This document shows, in pieces, positions 54,693 through 60,832 of a stretch of 60,832 bases of DNA (the stretch's first letter is position 1; every line of letters begins with the position of its first letter). The stretch covers positions 1 to 60,832 of the forward strand of contig QGUZ01000002.1 in the NCBI GenBank assembly GCA_003242605.1, given 5' to 3'. The translations under genes and the position numbers were made by a program. The stretch is from Actinomycetota bacterium (GTDB lineage Bacteria; Actinomycetota; Actinomycetes; Streptosporangiales; Streptosporangiaceae). The notes beneath the pieces are model-generated. The model searched no databases, was not told the DNA's origin, and saw nothing but the letters and a program-made list of their open reading frames with translations.

Positions 54693-55169
54693 GTGACCGA
54701 CATCAGGCTCGCGCCCGGCGATGTGGCGCCGGACTTCACCCTTCCCGACGCTCAGGGGGGCGAGGTATCCCTGCGGTCGTTTCGCGGCAAGCGGGTCATC
54801 CTCTACTTCTACCCCGCCGCGATGACACCCGGCTGCACCAAGCAGGCGTGCGACTTCCGGGACAACCTCGCCGAGCTCACCGACGCCGGGTACGTGGTGC
54901 TCGGCGTGTCGAAGGACACCCCGGAGCGGCTGGCGAGGTTCGCCGAGCGCGACCGGCTCACCTTCCCGCTGCTGTCGGACCCGGACCTGGTGGTGCACAA
55001 GGCCTACGGGGCCTACGGCACGAAGACCATGTACGGCAAGACCACGGTCGGCGTGCTGCGCTCCACCTTCGTGATCAACGCCGACGGCACCATCGACCGG
55101 GCGATGTACAACGTGAAGGCCACCGGTCACGTCGCGCGCCTGAAGAAGGAACTGGGCCTGGCCGGGTGA
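54693..55169 (+). CDS. bcp: Thioredoxin-dependent peroxiredoxin Bcp
   Basis: Peroxidase that reduces hydrogen and alkyl hydroperoxides. The 158-residue product starts at GTG 54693, 6 bases after AGGAGG. The PRX/BCP motif is FYPAAMTPGCTKQACDFRD, with peroxidatic Cys in PGCT and a second Cys five residues on, typical of Bcp. LGVSKDTPERLARFAERDRLTFPLLSDPD (in parts) and the YGKTTVGVLRSTFVI segment complete the fold. Confidence 0.95.
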   Translation: MTDIRLAPGDVAPDFTLPDAQGGEVSLRSFRGKRVILYFYPAAMTPGCTKQACDFRDNLAELTDAGYVVLGVSKDTPERLARFAERDRLTFPLLSDPDLVVHKAYGAYGTKTMYGKTTVGVLRSTFVINADGTIDRAMYNVKATGHVARLKKELGLAG

Positions 55170-55401
55170 GCCCGGCCCGCGCGCTCCGCGGCCGCCCCGC
55201 GCCCGGTAATTCCCAGGTGTCCTAGCGCCGACCCGGACTGTAAGATCGAGGGGACCTGGCCCGTGCCGACGGCCCCCGTGTGGGCCTGTGTGGGACCAGG
55301 GCGACGACCGGCGTCGCGGCCGGGGAGCACCCGTGGTTCGTGCCGCGGCCGTCATCGGCGGCCGGGCGGCGACACACCCAGACGGCTGAGGCCGGCGAGC
55401 A

Positions 55402-55474
55402 GGGGCCGTAGCCCAACGGCAGAGGCACAGTCTTTAGGTGGCTGTAAGTGTGGGTTCGAATCCCACCGGCCCCA
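55402..55474 (+). tRNA. tRNA with anticodon UAG and short variable loop (Leu-like, unusual)
   Basis: A complete cloverleaf can be drawn: acceptor GGGGCCG/CGGCCCC (perfect 7 bp), D-stem GCC/GGC, anticodon stem CAGTC/GGCTG, loop TTTAGGT with anticodon TAG at 55435-55437, five-base variable loop TAAGT, T-stem GTGGG/CCCAC with TTCGAAT, discriminator A. The anticodon reads CUA leucine codons and the loop sequence is like that of tRNA-Leu(UAG). The three-pair D-stem with GGCAGAGGC is also Leu-like. But bacterial tRNA-Leu has a long variable arm, which is missing. CCA is not encoded. It may be a specialised or degenerate tRNA. Confidence 0.8.
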
Positions 55475-55720
55475 CTTACGCACAGTGTGCGAAGTTTGTC
55501 CGAAACGCCACGACACGTCCCCGGGCGGCGAGCCTCTCACCCACTCCCCCAGTCCTCTCGCGGCCTCGCATCCCGACCGGCAGGCCGCCGCCGGCCGCAC
55601 GGCGGGCGCCCGCCGTAGTCCCGGGAGCGCGACGCCGGGATGACCCGCGCCGCCGCGTGCTACCCAGGTCGTACCCCGGAATCGGTCTTCCGGCGTAATT
55701 CCCCTGGTCGGCGGCGTGCA

Positions 55721-55726
55721 TAGGGT
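55721..55726 (+). promoter_or_regulatory. -10 element of a probable leaderless histidine kinase transcript
   Basis: TAGGGT ends six bases before the GTG of the kinase gene, the same distance as at 52823-52828. No strong ribosome binding site is present. Confidence 0.5.
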
Positions 55727-55732
55727 TGGACC

Positions 55733-56923
55733 GTGTTCGGGCGACTGCGTCGGTGGGCGCGGCGGCACCGGAGGGCGGCGAACGCGCTGTGGCCGGCACC
55801 GCTGGTCCTGTTCAGCCTGCTGGGAGTGGTCTACCACGCCCCGTCCGCGGGCTCGGCCTGGCCGTCCGCCGGGACGATCGGGTATCTGCTGCTCTCGGCC
55901 GCGCTGCTGGTCCCGCTGTGGTGGCGCGGGGAGCGGCCGCGCGAGGTCTTCGCCGCGGTGGCCGCGGTCAGCTTCCTGCAGTGGCTCGCCGGGATCGACC
56001 CGATTCCGGCGAACCTGTCCGTCCTGGTGGCGCTGTTCGCGGTGGCCGCGGCCTGCTCCGTCCCGTGGACGATCGCGGCCTGGCTCGTCACCGAGCTGGG
56101 CGTGTGGCTCTCCATGGTCGATTTCGCCGACTGGCCCCAGGCCGCGAGCCTGGAGGGGTTCGTCTCCGCGTCCGGGTTCGTCATCGCCATCGCCATCGCG
56201 GGCGGCTACGTGAACACCCGCCGCCGCTACCTGGAGAGCCTCGAGGAGCGGGCCGAGCGCGCCGAGCGGGAACGCGACCAGCGCGCCGCGATCGCCGCGG
56301 CGGCCGAGCGCGCCCGCATCGCGCGCGAGCTCCACGACGTGGTCGCGCACAATGTCAGCGTGATGGTGGTGCAGGCCGACGGCGCGGCGTTCGCGATCGA
56401 CGGCGATCCCGAGCAGGCGAAGAAGGCGGTCCAGGAGATCTCCGCCACCGGCCGGCGCGCCCTCGCCGAGATGCGGCGGCTCGTCGGCGTGCTGCGCGCG
56501 GACGACCCGGCGGCCGAGGAGTACGCGCCCCAGCCGGGCCTGGCGCAGCTCACGGACCTGATCGCGAAGGTGCGCGCCTCCGGGCTGCCGGTGGAGCTGT
56601 CGGTCACCGGCACGCCGGGCGGCCTGTCCGAGGGCGAGCAGCTCGTGATCTACCGGGTGGTGCAGGAGGCGCTCACCAACGTGCTCAAGCACGCGGGCCC
56701 GCGGGCGACCGCGCGGGTCGAGGTGGAGTTCCACCCGGCCGAGGTGGTGCTGCGGGTCACCGACGACGGCCGCGGCGCGGCGGCCCCGCCCGGGGACGGC
56801 GGCCACGGGCTGATCGGCATGCGGGAGCGGGTCGCGGTGTACGGCGGGGCCGTGGAGGCCGGCCCGCGCCGGGGAGGAGGCTTCCAGGTGACGGCACGGC
56901 TGCCGGTGGGCAGGGCGGCATGA
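55733..56923 (+). CDS. NarL-type sensor histidine kinase
   Basis: A 396-residue membrane kinase of the HisKA_3 class. Four to five membrane helices occupy residues 20-160. A coiled linker leads to the H-box RIARELHDVVAHNVSVMVVQ with the phospho-acceptor His. The HATPase domain has QEALTNVLKHAG and VTDDGRG with GHGLIGMRERVAVYGG. The stop overlaps the regulator start by four bases. No extracytoplasmic sensor domain is evident, so it may sense the membrane or envelope. The downstream ABC exporter is a likely target of the system. Confidence 0.93.
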   Translation: MFGRLRRWARRHRRAANALWPAPLVLFSLLGVVYHAPSAGSAWPSAGTIGYLLLSAALLVPLWWRGERPREVFAAVAAVSFLQWLAGIDPIPANLSVLVALFAVAAACSVPWTIAAWLVTELGVWLSMVDFADWPQAASLEGFVSASGFVIAIAIAGGYVNTRRRYLESLEERAERAERERDQRAAIAAAAERARIARELHDVVAHNVSVMVVQADGAAFAIDGDPEQAKKAVQEISATGRRALAEMRRLVGVLRADDPAAEEYAPQPGLAQLTDLIAKVRASGLPVELSVTGTPGGLSEGEQLVIYRVVQEALTNVLKHAGPRATARVEVEFHPAEVVLRVTDDGRGAAAPPGDGGHGLIGMRERVAVYGGAVEAGPRRGGGFQVTARLPVGRAA

Positions 56924-57609
56924 CGATCCGGGTGCTGCTCGTCGACGACCAGGAGCTGGTGCGGGCCGGGTTCCGCATGGTGCTGTCGGCCCAGCCGGAC
57001 ATCGAGGTGGTCGGCGAGGCCGGGGACGGCGCCGCCGCGGTCGAGGCGCTGCGCACGGTGGCCGCCGACGTCGTGCTCATGGACGTGCGGATGCCGGGCA
57101 TGGACGGCGTCGAGGCCACCCGGCGGATCTGCGCACGGCGGCCGGCCGGGGACGGCCCCGGGCCGCGGGTGCTCATCCTCACCACCTTCGACCTCGACGA
57201 GTACGCGTTCGCGGCGCTCCGCGCGGGCGCGTCCGGCTTCCTGCTCAAGGACGTGCCGCCGGGCGACCTGGTGAGCGCGATCCGCGCGGTGCACGCCGGG
57301 GACGCGGTGGTGGCACCGAGCACCACCCGGCGGCTGCTCGACCGCTTCGCCGTACACCTGCCGCCGGGCGACGGCACCGAGCCCGAGCGGCTGGGGCTGC
57401 TCACCGCGCGGGAGCGCGAGGTGCTCGTGCTCGTCGCCCGCGGGCTGTCGAACGCCGAGATCGCCGACCGGCTCACCCTCGCCGAGGCGACCGTGAAGAC
57501 CCACCTCGGGCGCATCCTGGCGAAGCTGGGCCTGCGCGACCGGGCCCAGGCGGTGGTCTACGCCTACGAGAGCGGCCTCGTCGCACCGCAGGGTCGGCCG
57601 AAAGGCTGA
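56920..57609 (+). CDS. NarL/LuxR-family response regulator
   Basis: A 229-residue two-component regulator. The receiver has the acidic pair in [14 protein letters not shown], the phospho-acceptor Asp in [16 protein letters not shown] and the Lys in [12 protein letters not shown]. The LuxR-type HTH reads [40 protein letters not shown] (in parts). ATG at 56920 overlaps the kinase stop (ATGA). It is followed at 190 bases by the ABC exporter genes. Confidence 0.95.
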   Translation: MTIRVLLVDDQELVRAGFRMVLSAQPDIEVVGEAGDGAAAVEALRTVAADVVLMDVRMPGMDGVEATRRICARRPAGDGPGPRVLILTTFDLDEYAFAALRAGASGFLLKDVPPGDLVSAIRAVHAGDAVVAPSTTRRLLDRFAVHLPPGDGTEPERLGLLTAREREVLVLVARGLSNAEIADRLTLAEATVKTHLGRILAKLGLRDRAQAVVYAYESGLVAPQGRPKG

Positions 57610-57710
57610 CCCGCGGCTACGTCCGAGGTCGCACGTCGCCGCCGCGGTGGTCCGCCCGGCGCAGCCGAACTCCGGCCGCGCGGCCGATGGGAGGGGCCCC
57701 TGTCCGTCCC

Positions 57711-57716
57711 TAGCGT
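57711..57716 (+). promoter_or_regulatory. Candidate -10 element of the ABC exporter operon (TAGCGT)
   Basis: TAGCGT lies 82 bases ahead of the ATPase ATG in the gap after the response regulator. It fits TAnnnT, and a GGAGG-type ribosome binding site (ACGGAGGA) and CTTTCGGAGG precede the start. The partner regulator may bind nearby. Confidence 0.4.
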
Positions 57717-57798
57717 GGTGCGCACGTAAAGACGCGCATGACCGCGCCGCCCGCCGTACCTCGGGGGCCGGGCGGACGGAGGACTTTCGGAGGCCCAC

Positions 57799-58569
57799 AT
57801 GACCATCACCGGAGCCGGACAGCGGCTCACGGAACACGTCCAGGAGCGCCCCGCCGTCACCGCGAAAGGGCTCGTCAAGGTGTACGGCAGCGGCGCCGCG
57901 GCCGTGCACGCGCTGCGCGGCGTGGACGTCGCCTTCGCCGCCGGGCGGTTCACCGCGATCATGGGACCGTCGGGGTCGGGCAAGTCGACGCTGATGCACT
58001 GCCTCGCCGGGCTCGACACGGTCACCGAGGGCCAGGTGTTCATCGGCGACACCGAGATCACCCGGCTGAACGACCGGGAGCTCACCCGGCTGCGCCGGGA
58101 GCGCATCGGGTTCGTGTTCCAGGCGTTCAACCTGCTCCCGACCCTCACCGCCGAGGAGAACATCCTGCTGCCGCTCAACATCGCCGGGCGGCAGCCGGAC
58201 CGGGACCTGTTCGACCTCGTCGTCGACACCGTCGGGCTGCGGGAGCGGCTCCGCCACCGGCCCGGCGAGCTCTCCGGCGGCCAGCAGCAGCGGGTCGCGG
58301 TGGCCCGCGCGCTCATCACCAAGCCGCACGTGATCTTCGCCGACGAGCCGACCGGGAACCTCGACTCGCGCAGCGGCCAGGAGGTGCTGTCGTTCCTGCG
58401 CAGCTCGGTGCGGGAGCTCGGGCAGACCATCGTCATGGTCACCCACGACCCGGTCGCCGCGTCCTACGCCGACCGGGTGGTGTTCCTCCGCGACGGCCGG
58501 CTCGTCACCGAGCTGCAGCGGCCGACCGCGCAGTCCGTGCTCGACACGCTCGTGAAGCTGGAGGGCTGA
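57799..58569 (+). CDS. ABC transporter ATP-binding protein, MacB/LolD type
   Basis: A 256-residue ATPase from ATG at 57799. Walker A is GPSGSGKST, the Q-loop [15 protein letters not shown], the signature LSGGQQQR, Walker [14 protein letters not shown] and the H-loop VTHDP. This set, with TGNLDSRSG, is typical of MacB-like ATPases that pair with FtsX-type permeases. The permease gene starts 4 bases after its stop. The upstream two-component pair probably regulates it; an export or envelope-stress role is inferred. Confidence 0.95.
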   Translation: MTITGAGQRLTEHVQERPAVTAKGLVKVYGSGAAAVHALRGVDVAFAAGRFTAIMGPSGSGKSTLMHCLAGLDTVTEGQVFIGDTEITRLNDRELTRLRRERIGFVFQAFNLLPTLTAEENILLPLNIAGRQPDRDLFDLVVDTVGLRERLRHRPGELSGGQQQRVAVARALITKPHVIFADEPTGNLDSRSGQEVLSFLRSSVRELGQTIVMVTHDPVAASYADRVVFLRDGRLVTELQRPTAQSVLDTLVKLEG

Positions 58570-58572
58570 GCG

Positions 58573-60832
58573 GTGCTGCAGGCGACACTCGCCGGGCTGC
58601 GGGCGCACCGGCTGCGGCTGCTGCTCACCTCGATCGCGATCGCGCTCGGGGTGGCGTTCGTCTCCGGCACCTTCGTGCTCACCGACGCCCTGCAGGCCGG
58701 GGTGGACCAGGCGATCGCCGCCGACGCCGGCAAGGTGGACGTCGTGGTCGAGCCCACCGGCCGGGGGAACCCGGACGAGCCGCCGGTGATCGCGCAGGAC
58801 GTGCTGGAGCGGGTCCGGTCGCTGCCGGGGGTGGCGGACGCCCAGGGCCTCGTCTCCGGGACCGCCCCGCTGCTCGGCCGGGACGGCAAGGCGGTGGGGA
58901 CCGTGGCCACCGCGGGCATCTCGATCTCCACCGGGCGGCTCAACCGCATGGCGGTCGTGCAGGGCGCCGCGCCGGCCGCCGCCGGGGAGGCCGTGCTCGA
59001 CGAGAACACCGTCGAGCGGACCGGCTACCGCGTCGGCGACGCGATCACCGTGCTCGACCACCGCGAGCGCCGGCACACCTTCCGCCTCGTCGGCGTGATC
59101 GACACCGGGGTGCGCGCCGACCTCGCCTACCGGGGCGTGGTCGGCTTCACCGCGGCCGACGCGCTGCGCGTCACCGGCGCTAACGGCTACCGCGAGATCG
59201 ACGTGCTCGCCGCGGACGGCGTCTCCGCCGCGCGGCTGCGCGCCGACGTGCAGCGGGCCGTCGGGTCCGAGCACCGGGTCATCACCGGCGCCCAGCTCGC
59301 CGACCGGCTGGCCGCGCAGAACAACGTCGACAGCAGCACGTTCACCCTGATGATGCTGGCGTTCGGCCTCGTCGCGATGCTCGTCGCCGGCCTCGTCATC
59401 TACAACACGTTCAACATCCTCGTCGCCCAGCGGGTGCGCGAGCTGGCGCTGCTGCGCTGCATCGGCGCCTCCCGGGGCCAGGTGTTCGGCTCGGTGCTGC
59501 TGGAGGCGCTCGTGGTCGGTGTGATCGCCTCGGCGGCCGGGCTCGCCGCCGGGTTCGGGCTCGGCGCCGCCTCGATCGCCGTCTTCGGCGACCTCGGCAG
59601 CAACCTGCCGCTGGGGCCGCTCTCCCTGCAGCCCCGCACCGTCGTGGCCGCCCTGCTCACCGGCGTGCTCGTCACCGTGGGGGCGGCGCTGCTGCCCGCC
59701 CGCACGGCCACCCGGACCCGGCCGGTGGCCGCGCTCTCGGCCCGGACCGAGCAGCCCACCTTCCGCGCCGGCGTGCTGATGATCGCGAGCTCCGTGGTGC
59801 TCGTCCTCCTCGGCGCGGGCCTCACCTGGTTCGGCATCGCGACCGGGCCGGGCGACGGGCCGCTGATCATGGTGGCCGCGGGCGGCACGCTCGTCTTCCT
59901 CGCCGTGCTCGTGATCGGCCCGGTGCTCGTGCGGCCGCTCGCCGGGCTCGTCGGCTGGCTGCCCCGCCGGCTGTTCGGCGTCACCGGACGCCTCGCGGTC
60001 GACAACTCGCGCCGCAACCCCCGCCGCTCGGCGACCACGACGATCGCGCTCACCGTGGGCGTGGGCCTCATGACGCTCGTCTCGGTCGTCGCCGCCTCCA
60101 CCGAGGCCTGGCTCACCTCCCGGCTCGACGCGGAGTTCCCGGTGGACTACCAGATCAGCGCCCAGTACCGGGACGACGGCCGGGACGCCACGGTGCCGCG
60201 CGCGATCGCCGCGGAACTCCGCACCCGCCCGGAGATCGAGCAGGTGGCCGAGACCCGCCGGGCCTTCGCCATGGTCGGCGGCGGGCGCCACCAGATCACC
60301 ACGGTCACCGACGGGGCGCTCGGCGACATGCTCCGGGTCGAGGTCGCCGAGGGCGACCTCCGCGGCTTCGGGCCCGGCACGGCGGTGGCATCCCGCCAGG
60401 CCACCAGACGCCTCGGGGTGCGTCCCGGCGACACCGTCACCGTCGAGACGGAGCGCGGGCGGCGGCTCGACGTGCGGGTCGTCGCGGTGGTCGAGAGCGA
60501 CCTGCTGTTCCTGCCCGGGCTGCTGGTGCACGAGACCGACTTCACCCGGGCCTTCGGCGAGCTCGACGACAGCGAGATCATCGTCAACGCGAAGGACGGC
60601 GTCGCGCCCGGGGTGGCGCGGCGGGTCGTCGAGGCGGCGGCGGCGCCGTACCCGACCGCGCAGGTGGCGAGCATGGCGGAGATGCGCGACGAGTTCGAGT
60701 CGGTGCTCGACACGCTGCTGCTCGTGGTGGCCGGGCTGCTCGGGCTGTCGGTGCTGATCTCGCTGCTCGGCATCGCGAACACGCTCGCGCTCTCGGTGCA
60801 CGAGCGCACCCGGGAGTCGGCGCTGCTGCGCG
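58573..60832 (+). CDS. FtsX-like ABC transporter permease (truncated at window end)
   Basis: A long frame from GTG at 58573 continues to the window edge, at least 753 codons. The N-terminus LAGLRAHRLRLLLTSIAIALGVAFVSGTFVL is a first membrane helix (quoted in shorter parts: LRLLLTSIAIALGVAFVSG), followed by a MacB-like periplasmic domain. A three-helix FtsX block then appears (FTLMMLAFGLVAMLVAGLVI, VAQRVRELALLRCIGAS, VLLEALVVGVIASAAGLAAG). A second copy of helix and periplasmic domain starts near NSRRNPRRSATTTIAL, and a second FtsX block begins at the end. So it is the fused two-unit type of about 800-850 residues. Confidence 0.92.
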   Translation, partial: MLQATLAGLRAHRLRLLLTSIAIALGVAFVSGTFVLTDALQAGVDQAIAADAGKVDVVVEPTGRGNPDEPPVIAQDVLERVRSLPGVADAQGLVSGTAPLLGRDGKAVGTVATAGISISTGRLNRMAVVQGAAPAAAGEAVLDENTVERTGYRVGDAITVLDHRERRHTFRLVGVIDTGVRADLAYRGVVGFTAADALRVTGANGYREIDVLAADGVSAARLRADVQRAVGSEHRVITGAQLADRLAAQNNVDSSTFTLMMLAFGLVAMLVAGLVIYNTFNILVAQRVRELALLRCIGASRGQVFGSVLLEALVVGVIASAAGLAAGFGLGAASIAVFGDLGSNLPLGPLSLQPRTVVAALLTGVLVTVGAALLPARTATRTRPVAALSARTEQPTFRAGVLMIASSVVLVLLGAGLTWFGIATGPGDGPLIMVAAGGTLVFLAVLVIGPVLVRPLAGLVGWLPRRLFGVTGRLAVDNSRRNPRRSATTTIALTVGVGLMTLVSVVAASTEAWLTSRLDAEFPVDYQISAQYRDDGRDATVPRAIAAELRTRPEIEQVAETRRAFAMVGGGRHQITTVTDGALGDMLRVEVAEGDLRGFGPGTAVASRQATRRLGVRPGDTVTVETERGRRLDVRVVAVVESDLLFLPGLLVHETDFTRAFGELDDSEIIVNAKDGVAPGVARRVVEAAAAPYPTAQVASMAEMRDEFESVLDTLLLVVAGLLGLSVLISLLGIANTLALSVHERTRESALLR

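Noticed and set aside
56650-60801. Open frame of 1383 codons on the minus strand across the two-component and ABC genes
   Set aside because: Antisense to four well-supported genes, composition typical of a shadow frame, no motif.

Overview
The window is very GC-rich actinobacterial chromosome, with many GTG starts, GTGA/ATGA stop-start overlaps and long spurious antisense frames. The rnhB-lepB-lepB-rplS-trmD-rimM-khpA-rpsP-ffh order, conservons (cvnABCD), Asp23-accessory proteins (AmaP, DUF6286) and an FxSxx peptide system point to Streptosporangiales or a close relative. A Thermobispora-like thermophile is only a guess. No rRNA genes or CRISPR arrays were seen.

1-7.9 kb, minus strand: a conserved information-processing block. 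It holds a partial DUF2469 gene, rnhB, two coupled type I signal peptidases, rplS with a clear terminator, trmD-rimM, khpA-rpsP, a 43-residue membrane protein and ffh.

8.3-21.7 kb, minus strand: three conservon loci in a row. Conservon 1 (A-B-C-D) looks intact. Conservon 2 has all four genes, but its CvnA lacks the motif His and the N-box Asn, and its CvnD has lost the stop codon. Locus 3 keeps B and D, has a frame-broken relic of C and no A. A PotD-like lipoprotein gene sits between loci 2 and 3. Then come amtB-glnK-glnD behind a GlnR-like operator, and a group 2 sigma factor.

27.6-37.8 kb: a histidine-degradation cluster (hutU, M20 amidohydrolase, hutF, hutI), with the M20 enzyme where a formylglutamate deformylase would be expected. 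A nitrilase-fold protein without its catalytic cysteine, a LacI regulator with a long N-terminal tail and a membrane protein follow. A tandem glycine riboswitch then precedes gcvT-gcvH.

40.1-49.9 kb: the most unusual region, an accessory cassette beginning just after an AT-rich spacer. It encodes an FxsB-type radical SAM enzyme, an HExxH-type peptide-modifying protein, an FxsT-like NTPase/TPR protein (opposite strand) and a small FxsA-like precursor with three F-x-S triads instead of one C-terminal motif. Directly downstream on the same strand are a SIR2-domain protein and a STAND NTPase/TPR protein, coupled by a GTGA overlap. A membrane protein with a possible PLD-like domain converges on them. 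My reading is a peptide-maturation system joined to a SIR2/STAND conflict module.

50-60.8 kb: a membrane glycosyltransferase-like protein, AmaP/DUF6286 proteins, an alanine-racemase-fold enzyme, a DUF3618 protein, Bcp peroxiredoxin, an odd tRNA with anticodon UAG but a short variable loop, a NarL-type two-component pair, and a MacB/FtsX-type ABC exporter whose permease runs off the end.
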